Below are positions 21,275 through 31,388 of a DNA stretch of 38,008 nucleotides, one piece after another. Within the stretch, counting starts at the first letter, position 1, and every line of letters begins with the position of its first letter. Source of the stretch: Chara braunii. Taxonomy: Eukaryota; Streptophyta; Charophyceae; Charales; Characeae. The notes below the pieces were generated by a model that did not search any database, had not been told where the DNA came from, and worked only from the letters and a program-made list of their open reading frames with translations. The position numbers and the translations under genes are program-made. The DNA is taken from positions 205,189 to 243,196 of the forward strand of contig BFEA01000673.1 in the NCBI GenBank assembly GCA_003427395.1. Direction: 5' to 3'.

Positions 21275-22040
21275 CGGCCGCGTGGCGCCACCTGTTTCAA
21301 GTTGCGGGGACGGAGGGCAAGAATGTCGGTGACATTGGGCCACATGGTTTCTGTGTCCCCTTCTGAGGCTTCTGATTCCCGCTCATTCTTTCCTCGCGAG
21401 CGGCCCCATGATTCTTGCTTGTCATCATCATCGTCATCATCGCCTCCATCATCACCATCATCGTCGCCACCATCATCATCGTCATCATCATCACCATCAT
21501 TGTCATCGTGATCATCATCATCTTCATCAACATTATCATCATCATCAACAATATCATCATCAACATCATCAATGTCATCAACATCGTCATCATCATCAAC
21601 ATCATCATCAACATCATCAACGTCATCAACAACATCATCATCATCAGCGACATCGTCGCCGTCATCAAAATCACCACCATCGTCATCTTTGTTGTCATCG
21701 TCATCATCAACATCGTCGTCATCGCCGTCATCATCGTCATCATCATCATCGTCATCATCACCATCATCATCATCACCAACATCATCATCAACATCATCAT
21801 CATCAACATCGTTGTCATCATCAGCGACATCGTCGTCCAGATCAACATCACCACCGTAATCGTCACCATCATCGTGATCATCACCGTCGTCATCATTATC
21901 ATCATGTCGTGCCACGTGTCGCAAGTGGCTNGGACGGCGGGAACGGATGACGTAGACATCGGGGCACACGGTTTCCGTGTCCCGTTCTGCTTGTCTCTCA
22001 TTCGTTCCACGCGACCGCCCCCACGATTCTTGTTTGGCTT
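21275..22040. repeat. Imperfect CAT/CGT trinucleotide array flanked by diverged direct repeats
   Basis: About 490 bp (21416-21905) of CAT-type triplets with interspersed CGT and CAA. They are translated as poly-Asp, poly-His or poly-Ser in different frames, which is not evidence for a protein. It is flanked by two related ~135-bp blocks in the same direction (about 21275-21415 and 21906-22040). Both share GCCAC at the start, GGACGG, ATTGGGCCACATGGTTTC-type sequence, TGTCCC and CACGATTCTTG-type endings. The layout suggests a larger tandem unit consisting of block plus triplet array. N at 21931. Confidence 0.85.
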
Positions 22041-22199
22041 GACATTGAAGAAAAAGGGTTGTTGATCACAAGCTGAACATTGCAAACCACTCCCGCTCTG
22101 CCGAGGCAAACACGAAATCGCCTATTCCTAGCAGAACACGAAACCCCTTCGAAACACTTCCCTCTCACGTTTGCAGTTCTCATTAAAGAGATTAGAGGT

Positions 22200-22272
22200 T
22201 GGTTATCACAAAGGAGACGCATTGGACTGCAAATCCACGACTGATGGTTCGAATCCATCGTGGGGCCAACTG
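22200..22272 (+). tRNA. tRNA-Cys(GCA)-like sequence, probably a pseudogene
   Basis: An anticodon arm TGGA-CTGCAAA-TCCA (anticodon GCA, Cys) is followed by a 5-nt variable region and a perfect T arm GATGG-TTCGAAT-CCATC. This matches tRNA numbering from position 27 to 65. The D arm is weak, and the 3' strand GTGGGGC does not pair with the sequence 5' of the D region, so a normal acceptor stem is missing. It is most like bacterial or organellar tRNA-Cys. It may be a decayed organelle-derived copy, or the source of a SINE-like repeat. Confidence 0.4.
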
Positions 22273-22847
22273 CGCCAGCATGGACGGACAGTAGTCGCGG
22301 CGGTGGTGGTGAGCGACAAGCGGGTGCCGCATGGGCTGCGCGCGACCACTGTTGGTATTAAGCGTCGCGCGGTGGCCACGGTGGGAAGGATGTCCGCCGT
22401 CCACGTGGCGTGCAGTGAGAGGTATGGTATTTATGAACAGGACGGGGTCGTCGTTCCGTGTTCGTGTTCTCTCCACAACACTTCAGCCTCCCTCCCCGAA
22501 GAGACTATGGCGTCAATCCCGGGAGAGTTGATGTCGTCTCCATCCCGCGCACACAACGTGCACATGATCCACCATAGAGGCCATGGATGTTGAGTGCGCG
22601 CTCCTGGCGCTGGTCGTGAGGGATGCGATATCGCATTCCGTATGACAAATGCCAAGACTGTGCGCGTAACATCCGCGGGCTCTAGAACGAAGAATGCACA
22701 CGTTGCGTGCGCGCGATGGAGAACGCCTGCACCGCTCGCTGCAATGACGATGGCGTTTCTTCGGCGTGAGCGCCGCATGTTTCGTGACGACAACCTCGAC
22801 ACGAAAACATGGCCTCGTTCAATAACGAACAGCCCGGCCGCCTCCGG
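22273..22847. other. Non-coding stretch, nothing recognised
   Basis: Mixed-composition sequence between the tRNA-like piece and the foldback. I found no conserved coding frame, tandem repeat or motif copy. Confidence 0.5.
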
Positions 22848-23215
22848 GAAACGTCTCAGTCATCGGGGCAAGGGGGGTCGCCATTGTCACTGCAAGCGGA
22901 AAACCAACATCAGCCAAACAAAGAACGGCGCGTGGCGTGTGGTTGCCTGGCGAGATGGGAAGTTCGGATCCCGGCGAACTACAACAATCATGCGCAGTGC
23001 TCTCGCGGAAGCGGCAATCTGTTGTCGTCGCGCGGCCGCAGGGACAGCACGCGCAGGTACTAACATAGCGCATGATTGCTGTAGTTCGTCGGGATCCGAA
23101 GTTCCCATTTCGGCAGGTTTTCACACGCGACTCCACGTTTTTTGTTTGGCGGTTGTTGGTTTCGCGTTCGCAGTCACAATGCCATCCCGGGTTGCCCTGA
23201 TGACTACGTTTTGCG
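22848..23215. repeat. Foldback (long inverted repeat), two 148-bp arms
   Basis: Arms 22848-22995 and 23068-23215 are inverted copies of each other with a 72-bp loop. Identity is high around the 23-bp motif (plus copy at 22969, minus copy at 23081) and around GTCACTGC-AAGC/GTTTGGC-type blocks, lower at the outer ends. Both arms translate to near-identical nonsense peptides on opposite strands, confirming the inversion. A transcript would form a hairpin of about 150 bp. It may be a foldback element or a recombination product of two motif-bearing repeats. Confidence 0.85.
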
Positions 23216-23980
23216 GGACACAGTTTCCAACTTTCGGGCGTGGGGTCGATAGTTCATAACGCCATGCCAGTTGTCAGCGTGCAACGAAGTTCGGATCTCG
23301 GCGGACTTGCAATCTGAAGCATGCGAAGTCGCGAGCTGCTCCGATGATTATTGTTGTTTCGAGCGCGTCGCTGAAATAAGACGCTTACGGTTTGCATGGA
23401 TCTTTTCAGAGTCCTGGTTGCATGACTGTTCTTTCGGTGGCGTCGACGCAAAAAAACAGTCCTATCAACGGGACCCCAGAAAAAACAAAGTGTTTGATGC
23501 TCCCGGTCGAACGCGGCAACCGATCTGATGTTCAGATCCGGGCGGACTTCGTGGTTGGCACCCGTTCGTGGTCCCATGATCCTGGCTGTGGAACCTGCCA
23601 TTGCCCGACTGCGAGCTCGCCTTGTCTGCGGTACTAATTGGGGGTCCACCAGCTGTGGTCATTTTTTTTTTGTGCTTGCAGTCATTGTCATCAAGAATTA
23701 CAACATTTGCGACTGAATCGCCGCAAGTGCTCGCTTTGTCGATGAGGAGAATCGGGGTCCATGGGAGTCTATTGGGGGCCGCGCTGCGCCAATTTCCGAC
23801 GTGGTGCGCCTGCAACGACCATTTCTGTTGTGCGTGCTCTGTTGGAACACACCCTTGTGAGCAGCAACAGGGCCTCCCTGACCATGCAGCCAAGCCTAGC
23901 GTTCCTTCTGTGCAATTCCACACCAGTCATCCATCCGTCGTCCACCGCGCAAACCGGTTCCTAGCCAGTCCAACAAGCGC
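23216..23980. other. Non-coding stretch with two further motif copies
   Basis: Motif copies start near 23286 and 23528 (the second decayed). The rest resembles degenerate pieces of the neighbouring ~1-kb array. No gene is supported. Confidence 0.55.
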
Positions 23981-25095
23981 CAAGTTCGGATCCCGGCGGA
24001 CTTTGAGGTCCTGCGTAAATTTAACCGCCCTTTTCGACGGCCACGACTGTCGAGTGTGTTCTGATTATCAGAGGCCTCCGGGCACGCAAAAGTGCTCGCA
24101 TGAGGCCTGGAGCTTCAAGTGTGAGTTGATTGCGCGAGGACTGTGGGTGCGAAAAATTGCTCACCTTCTGAGATGTCATTCGAGGCGTTTGTGGGGGTTG
24201 CCCACGGTGATAGCGGCCGCGTCCCTCGTCGGTGTGCCGTCGATCTTTGTTGCCCCCAGAGGGTTTTGACCGTCCCAGTGCGCGGATTCTTGTCGCAGAC
24301 ATGCTCGTGTTTCTGCGTGGTTTACGGTTCGCGCTTTCGCACGTCGACGTTACCGGCCCGCGAATCGGGGGTCGCCTTGTCGACTGGCCGAATCGAGGTT
24401 TGGAAGGGTTGCAGGGGGGGTCTTTCATCAATTTCTACATTTTTCGTGTCTGCGCGGTAGAAATGCCTGAGTCCGATGAACTTTTGCACTAGGGGTCAGT
24501 TTGGGGTCGCGGTGCGCCCAATTTTGTGGTGGTGCATCCACCACAATTTGCTCTGCGCGTGCTATCGTACAACGACAACTTGAGAGCGACAGAGCCTTCC
24601 TTCTGTGCGGCCAAGCATAGCGTTCCTTGTGTGCACCCGCTGGCGCTCCGTCCCACTGACACCGGCCGCACAAAAACAGGTTCCTTGCTACTCCATCACC
24701 GGCCAAATTCGGATCCCGGCGGACTTCGAGCCTCCGCGTGAATCTGACCGTTGTTTTTAATGGCTTGGACTTCTCCGTCCGTCTTCAATGCCGGCGGCCT
24801 TGTAGTGCGCAAAATTGCTCGCCTTGTGAGTTGCCCTGAAAGGAGTTTATTGGGGTTGGCGACTGTGTCGCTGGCCGGGTCCATTTCCTGTGTGTCGTGG
24901 ATCTTCGTTCATCGGCGCCCCAAAATGCGGTGCGCCCAGGCATCGCCTGCTTCTGTGCAAACGCCATCCACCCATTCCAAATGCAGGCGAATCCACCAAG
25001 TTCGGATCCTAGCGGACTTTGAGGACCGACGCGAATCTATCCGTCCTTTGCGTGGCGGCAAGAGCTGCTAGTGTGAGTTGATTGCGAGAGGACTG

Positions 25096-25246
25096 TGGGT
25101 GCGAGAAATTGCTCGCCCTCTGAAATGCCCTTCAAGGGGTTCATGGGGCTTGCCGAAAATAAGGGACATGGCCGTTGTCACCGTCGGCAACCCCCATTAA
25201 CCCCTTCGAGGGCATTTATGAAGGCGAGCAATTTTTTCGCGCCCAC
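25096..25246. repeat. Hairpin in array unit 2, ~60-bp arms
   Basis: The left arm ends in TTCATGGGGCTTGCCGA (25155). The right arm begins TCGGCAACCCCC at 25184 and returns through GGGCATTTATGAAGGCGAGC to about 25246. The loop is about 28 nt. Sub-palindromes such as CCCTTCAAGGGG lie within the arms. Confidence 0.85.
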
Positions 25247-26090
25247 GATCTTTGTTGCCCCCCAAGGTTTTTGACCGTCGCGGTGTGCAGAGTCTTGTCG
25301 CAGAATCAGGGGTCGCCTTCTCGACTGGCCGAATCAATGTTTGGAAGGGTTGAAGGGGGGATCTTTCATCCTATTCTACATTTTTCTTGTCTGCGCAGTG
25401 GGGATGTCCGAGTTCGATAAGCTCTTGCGCTAGTACCTGTGAATGGAAAACTGCACGAGCTCGCTTAGACGATGGTGAGAATCGGTGTTTATAGGGGTCA
25501 ATTTGGGGTCGCGCTGCGCCGAATTGTGTGGTAGTGCATCCACCACTACCCTTTGTTCTGCGCGTGCTATCGTTCACCGACAACGGAGCCTTCCTTCTAT
25601 TCGCCGTAACATAGCGTTCCTTGTGTGCACCCACTGGCGCTACCTTCCACTGTCACAGGCCGCGCGAAAAGAAGTTCCTTGCTACTCCAGCACCCGCCAA
25701 ATTCGGATCCGGGCGAACTTAGAGGCTCCCCGTTAAATCTGACTGTTATTTTCAACAGCTTGGACTTCCCAGTCCATCTTCAATGTCGGCGGCCTGGTAG
25801 TGCGGGAAATTGCTCGCCTTGTGAGTTGCCCTGAAAAGGGTTTATTGGGGTTGACGACGGTGTCGCTGGCCGGGTCCATTTCCGGTGTGCCGTGGATCTT
25901 CGTTCATCGCCGCCCCGAAATGCGGTGCGCCCGAGCATCGCCTGCTTCTGTTTAAACGCCATCCACCCGTTCCAAATGCAGGCAAATCCACCAAATTCGG
26001 ATCCTGACGGACTTTGGGGATCGACGGGAATCTATCCGTCCTTTGCGTGGCGCCTGGAGCTTCGACTGTGAGTTGATTGCGAGAGGACTG

Positions 26091-26238
26091 TGGGTGTGAG
26101 AAATTGCTCGCCCTCTGGAATGCCCTTCAAGGGGTTCATGGGGGTTGCCGAAAATGAGTGTCACGGCCGTTGTCACCGTCGGCAACCCCTATTGACCCCT
26201 TTAAGGGCATTTATGAAGGCGAGTAATTTTTCGCACAC
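26091..26238. repeat. Hairpin in array unit 3
   Basis: Same structure as in unit 2: arms about 26091-26151 and 26179-26238, loop about 27 nt containing GTGTCACGGCCGTTGTC. Arm mismatches differ from those in the neighbouring units. Confidence 0.85.
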
Positions 26239-27178
26239 AAGATCTTTGTTGCCCCCCAAGGTTATTGACCGTCGCAGTGCGCAGAGTCTTGTCGCAGACA
26301 TGTTTTTGTTCCTGCGTGCTGTCCGGTGCGCGCTGTCGCACGTCGACGTTCCAGGCGCGCGAATCGGGGGTCGCCTTCTCGACTGGCCGAGTCAATGTTT
26401 GGAAGGGTTGAAGGGGGGGTCTTTCATCCTTTTCTACATTTTTCTTGTCTGCGCGGTGGAGATGTTCGAGTTCGATAAGCTCTTGCACTAGTACCTGTGA
26501 ATGGAACACTGCACGAGCTCGCTTAGACGATGGTGAGAATCGGTGTTTATAGGGGTCAGTTTGGGGTCGTGCTGCGACGAATTGTGTGGTAGTGCATCCA
26601 CCACTACCCTTTGTTCTGCGCGTGCTATCGTTCACCGACAACAGAGCCTTCCTTCTGTTCGCCTTAACATAGCATTCCTTGTGTGCACCCACTGGCGCTA
26701 CCTTCCACTGTCACAGGCCGCGCGAAAACAGGTTCCTTGCTACTCCAGCACCCGCCAAATTCGGATCCCGGCGAACTTAGAGGCTCCCCGTAAATCTGAC
26801 CGTTATTTTCAACAGCTTGGACTGCCCAGTCCGTCTTCAATGCCAGCGGCCTGGTAGTTTGGAAAAGTGCTCGCCTTGTGAGTTGCCCTGAAAAGGGTTT
26901 ATTGGGGTTGTTGACAGTGTCACTGGTCGGGTCCATTTTCGGTGTGCCGTGGATCTTCGTTCATCGCCGCCCCGAAATGCGGTGAGGCCGAGCAACGCCT
27001 GGTTCTTTGCAAACGCCATCCACCCGTTCCAATACCTGCAGCCGCGCGAAAACCTGTTACTCGCTTCAGGCAAATCCGCCAAGTTCAGATCCTGGTGGAC
27101 TTTAAGGATCGGGGAAAATCTCTCTGTCCTTCGCATGGCGCCTGGAGCTTCGAGTGTGAGTTGATTGCGAGAGGACTG

Positions 27179-27328
27179 CGGGTGCGAGAAATTGCTCGCC
27201 CTCTGAAATGCCCTTGAAGGGGTTCATGGGGGTTGCCGAAAATAAGGGACACGACCGTTGTCACCGTCGGCAACCCCCATAAACCCCTTCAAGGGCATTT
27301 CAGAAGGCGAGCAATTTCCCGCACCCAC
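27179..27328. repeat. Hairpin in array unit 4, best preserved
   Basis: Arms about 27179-27239 and 27267-27328 with only a handful of mismatches and a loop of about 27 nt. Unit 1 (near 24145-24200) keeps only the left arm, so the right arm was either gained by later inversion-duplication or lost from unit 1. Confidence 0.85.
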
Positions 27329-28016
27329 TATCTTTTTTGCCCCCCGAGGGTTTTGACCGTCGTGGTGTGCGGAGTCTTGACGCAGACATGCGTGTGTTTC
27401 TGCGTGTTGTCCGGTTCGCACTGTCGCACATCGACGTTCCCGGCGCGCGAATCGGGGGTCGCCTTCTCGACTGCCCGAATCAATGTTTGGAAGGGTTGAA
27501 GGGGGGATCTTTCATCCTTTTCTACATTTTTTTTGTCTGCGCAGTGGAGATGTCCGTGTTCGATAGCTATTGCACTAGTGCCAGCGAATTGAACACCGCC
27601 CGACCTCGCTTAGATGATGGTGAGAATCGGTGTTTATAGGGGTCAGTTTGGGGTCGCGATGCGCCGAATTGTGTGCTAGTGCATCCTCCACTACCCTTTG
27701 TTCTGCGCGTGCTATCGTTCACCAACAACAGAGTCTTCCTTCTGTTCGCCCAAACATAGCGTTCCTTGTATGCACCCACTGGCGCTACCTTCCACTGACA
27801 CAAGCCGCGCGAAAAGAGGTTCCTTGCTACTCCTGCACCCGCCAAATACGGATCCCGGTGAACTTTGTGCCCTCAACGCGTAAATCTGACCATGCTTACA
27901 GTTTGCTCCGCTGTTTTGCAGGGTGTGGACACGAATTCGAATGACCCGTTCAACCTGCACAAGAGAGAATAATCCATTGCGCTGACGGGAATCGCATCCG
28001 CTGCACCGACGGTTGC

Positions 28017-28055
28017 ATGACGGCGCCAAAGAAGGCTCGGCGAACGGCCATATGA
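28017..28055 (+). other. Possible upstream start or short leader ORF
   Basis: An ATG at 28017 opens a 12-codon frame, M-T-A-P-K-K-A-R-R-T-A-I, ending in TGA. The P-K-K-A-R-R stretch looks like a nuclear localisation signal at a protein start. It may be a first coding piece of the transposase-like gene in another frame (splice or frameshift), or chance. Confidence 0.25.
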
Positions 28056-28299
28056 ACCGGGCTATGGAAACTGAACAAGCCGTCGACTTGCATTGCCAGC
28101 TACAACACCTGGAGTTGGCCCCGACGACCTCTTCGGAAAGTTCGTCGTTCCAACAGCAGTTGCGGATTTCCCCAGAAAACGGAATCTCGCTTTTCGTGAG
28201 AGCTTTGGAGGTTGCATTCAACTGCCTACAGAATTGGCAACAACGTCCGCGGGTAAAGAACCGTCTACCTCCCAGATAGAGTTTCACATTCCTGGCGAG

Positions 28300-30996
28300 A
28301 TGCACCCCACAGCTTCGGCGCACAGCAGTTGCGTGCCATTGGGTGTTTCTTACGCATCATCTGATGACGAGAGAGAGCGGTTGGTGGCCACTGATTACTC
28401 GTCTGGACAACAGTCCTATTCCAGTGGACCCTTGCTTTGCGCTATCTTCAGTACTACGATGTTGGTTGCCACCGACTATTCTTCGGAGGAGCTTTCCACA
28501 ACACGGGCGAGTCCAACGCATATGCGAAGTGATGATGCGATTCCAAGTCAGAGTCAGTCTGGGTCGGAATTGTCTGGCAGGGGTGTTGCAGAGAGAAAGG
28601 CGATACTGCAGATTTTGCCCGCACCTCTGCCAAGCGAAAGACGAAGGTATAGCATGGCTAATAGAAACGTTAGGAGGAAAGAACAGTATAAAAGAGCGAG
28701 AAACATGCTGTCCGAAAAAAGACTGCTCATGGTGCGCGGCATGGCATGTTGCAAGGCTCGATGTTGTTACAACGTGTCACCTGAGGAAGTGCGAAAGGTT
28801 AGACAAGGACTGCACAGTAAGAGTCTAGGAGAGCGAGCTGAGTGGTGGATGAAAAGTATTAAGGATTTCACAGTAAATGAGGGTGGACAGAAACGTGTCC
28901 GCCCTGTGGAGTTGGAACGTTCAATGTGCGTCAGGGCGTACTACAATGTGCTCGGTGTCTCGCGTAGTATATTTTACAACTACAAAAAGCGTTTCGACAA
29001 TGGCTACGTGCGTTCAGAGCATGGCCTGACGGGAAAATATAGGCCAACCAATAAAACGGTCGCCATGCTTGCCAGCATGAGAACGTTCATCGAGTGTCAT
29101 GCGGATAGCATGCCAAATGAGGTGGCTAACCAAGGTGGGGTTTCCAGACTGAAGCTTCGACTCCCGGCTGCTTTCACGAAGAGATCAATTTATGAGTCCA
29201 TCAAATCCGACTTTCTGGCCGCTGGCCTCGATGTCGTGCCTGAGTCCAACTTTTATAAGTTCTGGCAGAAACACTTTTTCGACGTTTCCCTCGCGCAATC
29301 TAACACGTTCACGAAGTGCGCCGTCTGTCATGAACTGAAGGAACGTATACAATATGCTGCTCTTCCTCGAGATCGAGAACGTGCTCGAGACGATATGAAA
29401 GCACACCAAAGGAGGCAAGTTGAATACAGATTGGACTACAGTCGAGCGAAAACTGATTCCATGGTTTGTCCGAACGAGCGTTTGTGTCTCATCATTGACA
29501 GCATAGATCAGAAGAAAACAACTATCCCCCATATTGGTCAAGCGAACTACTCGAAAGCACTTAGGCACGAGATGATGATGAAGACTAATCTGACAGACGT
29601 CATTGCACACGGCAGAGACCCTTGTATATATGTGTACACGTGGTTTCCGTATTTCAAACACGATTCCAACACGGTCGCTACTTGTGTTATGAGAACCCTT
29701 GTCGAAATTCAAGGGAGCGGGACGCCACTGCCACGGTTTTTGCGCATTCAAGCAGATAATTGTTGGCGGGAAAACAAGAACAAGTACATATGTGCCCTGG
29801 CTGCACAATTGGTTAAGTTCAAAGTTTTTGAAGAGGTAGAAATAGGTTTCATGCTGGTGGGACACACCCATACAGACGTTGACGCTACTTTCAGCGTTTT
29901 CTCGAAGAAATTGAAAGACATAGACGCTTATACTATGGACGAGTTCTTCGAGCTCATAGAGCAATCCCACAAAAAGCCTCCCAAATGTATTTCCCTCGGT
30001 ACGACGGAAGATTGGATTAGCATAGTGGACCCGTGCGTTGCGTCAGACATTACCGGTATTTCAAAACCGCACTTGCTTAAATTTTTGATGGTTGGAGATA
30101 GTCCGGACATGTTGTACAAGGAGTTTTGCGATGACGAAGAATGGTTGCCCGAGGAAGGTCCGATTTTTTGGTTCAATCAAAACCCCGATGAGAGCTATGC
30201 AGGTCCTTCATGGCCGTTTGACCCGCCTCATGTGCAACCCCTTCCTCGAAAAGACTATTTGAATGGCAAAAATGGTGTTGTTCGATTCCGCGAGTTGCTG
30301 GAGAGTAGGCGGTCGACGTGGTGCACTTACAATGACCATGAGGTGAGTAGGAGAGAAAGAGCTTTGTGATATTGGGAGGAGGTTATCAAACATGGCGATG
30401 AGATCATCGCCAACGGGTTGTCCTCACAACCCCAGGGAAGTTTTTGGCCACGACCACGGCTGCTTGAAATCGATCAACAACCTTCTCCTCACAGTGTCAA
30501 CATCGACGATGAAAGGGAACCGTTGTTTGTTGGACGAAGAAAAAATCGCCCGAAGACTAGTTTCGACCCCCTCGTGCATGTCGACGTGGGCACTTTTCTT
30601 ATCCTTCGCCCCTCCGACGATGATTTGTCCAGCAGTGTGCCAATTTGGGTGGGCAAAGCTCTTTCAGGGGTGGTTGTTGATTGTAATTCGCAAAATTATA
30701 ATCAAGTGCTAGTGGAATATTGGGTGTCGACTGGGAGAGCAAAGTCGCTCGAACAACTGCATGAGAACGCATGGGAAAAACGATGGAAAATGACTGACCA
30801 GACACAATGGCACGATGCTGACTCAATCGCTTTTGGTTGGGAGAGACCGGTCCGTGGTACAAGACCATTCACAACTGGACTTGTCATTCCTTCCAGTGTT
30901 CGACTGAATGCTGAAGCTGCACTTCTCGATCTGAATCCATCTGGTGAAGGTCCATCTGGTGAAGGGAGTGTAGATGGAGGGGACAAGAGCGATTAG
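28300..30996 (+). CDS. DUF7869-type transposase-like protein with BAH-like tail
   Basis: The frame opens after a TGA at 28072; the first ATG is at 28300. It runs to a TGA at 30367-30369 and continues in the same frame to 30996. Order of features: a disordered start; a basic region; a helix-turn-helix-like S-R-S-I-F-Y-N-Y-K-K (about 28960-28990); a C-A-V-C pair (29317-29328); then an RNase H-like core. Core acidic positions are I-D-S-I-D (Asp codons 29497 and 29506), Q-A-D-N-C-W-R-E-N-K-N (Asp 29755) and G-H-T-H-T-D-V-D (29875, 29881), the signature I associate with DUF7869 proteins of algae and animals. The tail (about 30580-30870) has V-D-V-G-T-F and P-I-W-V-G-K as in BAH domains. A consensus donor GAG|GTGAGT at 30340-30348 precedes the stop; an acceptor in frame at 30378 or 30381 would remove it with an intron of only 36-39 nt. 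It is the best transposase candidate for the 25.4-kb element. Confidence 0.75.
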
Positions 30997-31388
30997 TGCA
31001 CGTCTGCCCGATAGAGTGGGGGAGTGAGATTTTTGCAAAATAACTGTTTGAACGGACGAGAATTCAGAATGGAGCATATTATTTTTCCGATGATTTTGCG
31101 TAGCGAATTTTGTCCACGGTCTACGGTTTAATATTTTTAGATGGTTGGTGACGGTTCAGCAATTTTCGAAGTTAAGTTCATCATGAAGGCGATTTTTGTA
31201 CTATTTCGATATTTTGTTTTCATTTATGTTTGCATTTCATGTCTTGTGTAGGGAGTGCGACATGAGTCATGAACCATCGGCATGAGTGTGCATGCCCCAT
31301 TCACCTTTGTGCATGCGGATTCCGTGGTTCGGGAGGTGATGCCGAAATTGTCGAGTCGATGACAACATAGTTCAAAAATGACCCGTGG
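30997..31388. other. Intergenic spacer between the two rightward genes
   Basis: AT-rich after 31060, with no tandem structure and no motif copy. It would hold the 3' end of the transposase-like gene and the 5' region of the next gene. I cannot point to a promoter. Confidence 0.5.

Larger units (their letters stand above)
23981..27870 (+). repeat. ~1-kb higher-order tandem array, four units, two motif copies each
   Basis: Type-a motif copies start at 23981, 24998, 25992 and 27080. Type-b copies start at 24704, 25698, 26757 and 27843. The b-to-a spacing is 294, 294 and 323 bp; the a-to-b spacing is 723, 700, 765 and 763 bp. Landmarks such as GTGAGTTGATTGCG (24121, 25073, 26068, 27156) and GGGGTCAGTTTGGGG-type sequence (24492, 25494, 26552, 27639) repeat with the same period. 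The sequences after a and b are themselves related (AAATTGCTCGCC, then CCCTT/CCCTG, then GGGGTT). Each 1-kb unit therefore descends from two diverged ~0.5-kb monomers. Open frames inside are short and not conserved as proteins. Confidence 0.9.

Noticed and set aside
21172-22109. Long open frames coding poly-Asp, poly-His, poly-Ser or poly-Met/Thr
   Set aside because: They are the translation of the CAT/CGT trinucleotide array in different frames; the absence of stops follows from the repeat.
10863-27866. The 23-bp motif as a tRNA-derived SINE B box
   Set aside because: Only one half resembles a B box, with one mismatch; no A box or tail accompanies the copies, and the dyad symmetry and subterminal variants do not fit a SINE.
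29185-29970. A 261-codon minus-strand frame inside the transposase-like gene
   Set aside because: Antisense shadow; the plus strand carries clear catalytic-type motifs over the same bases.
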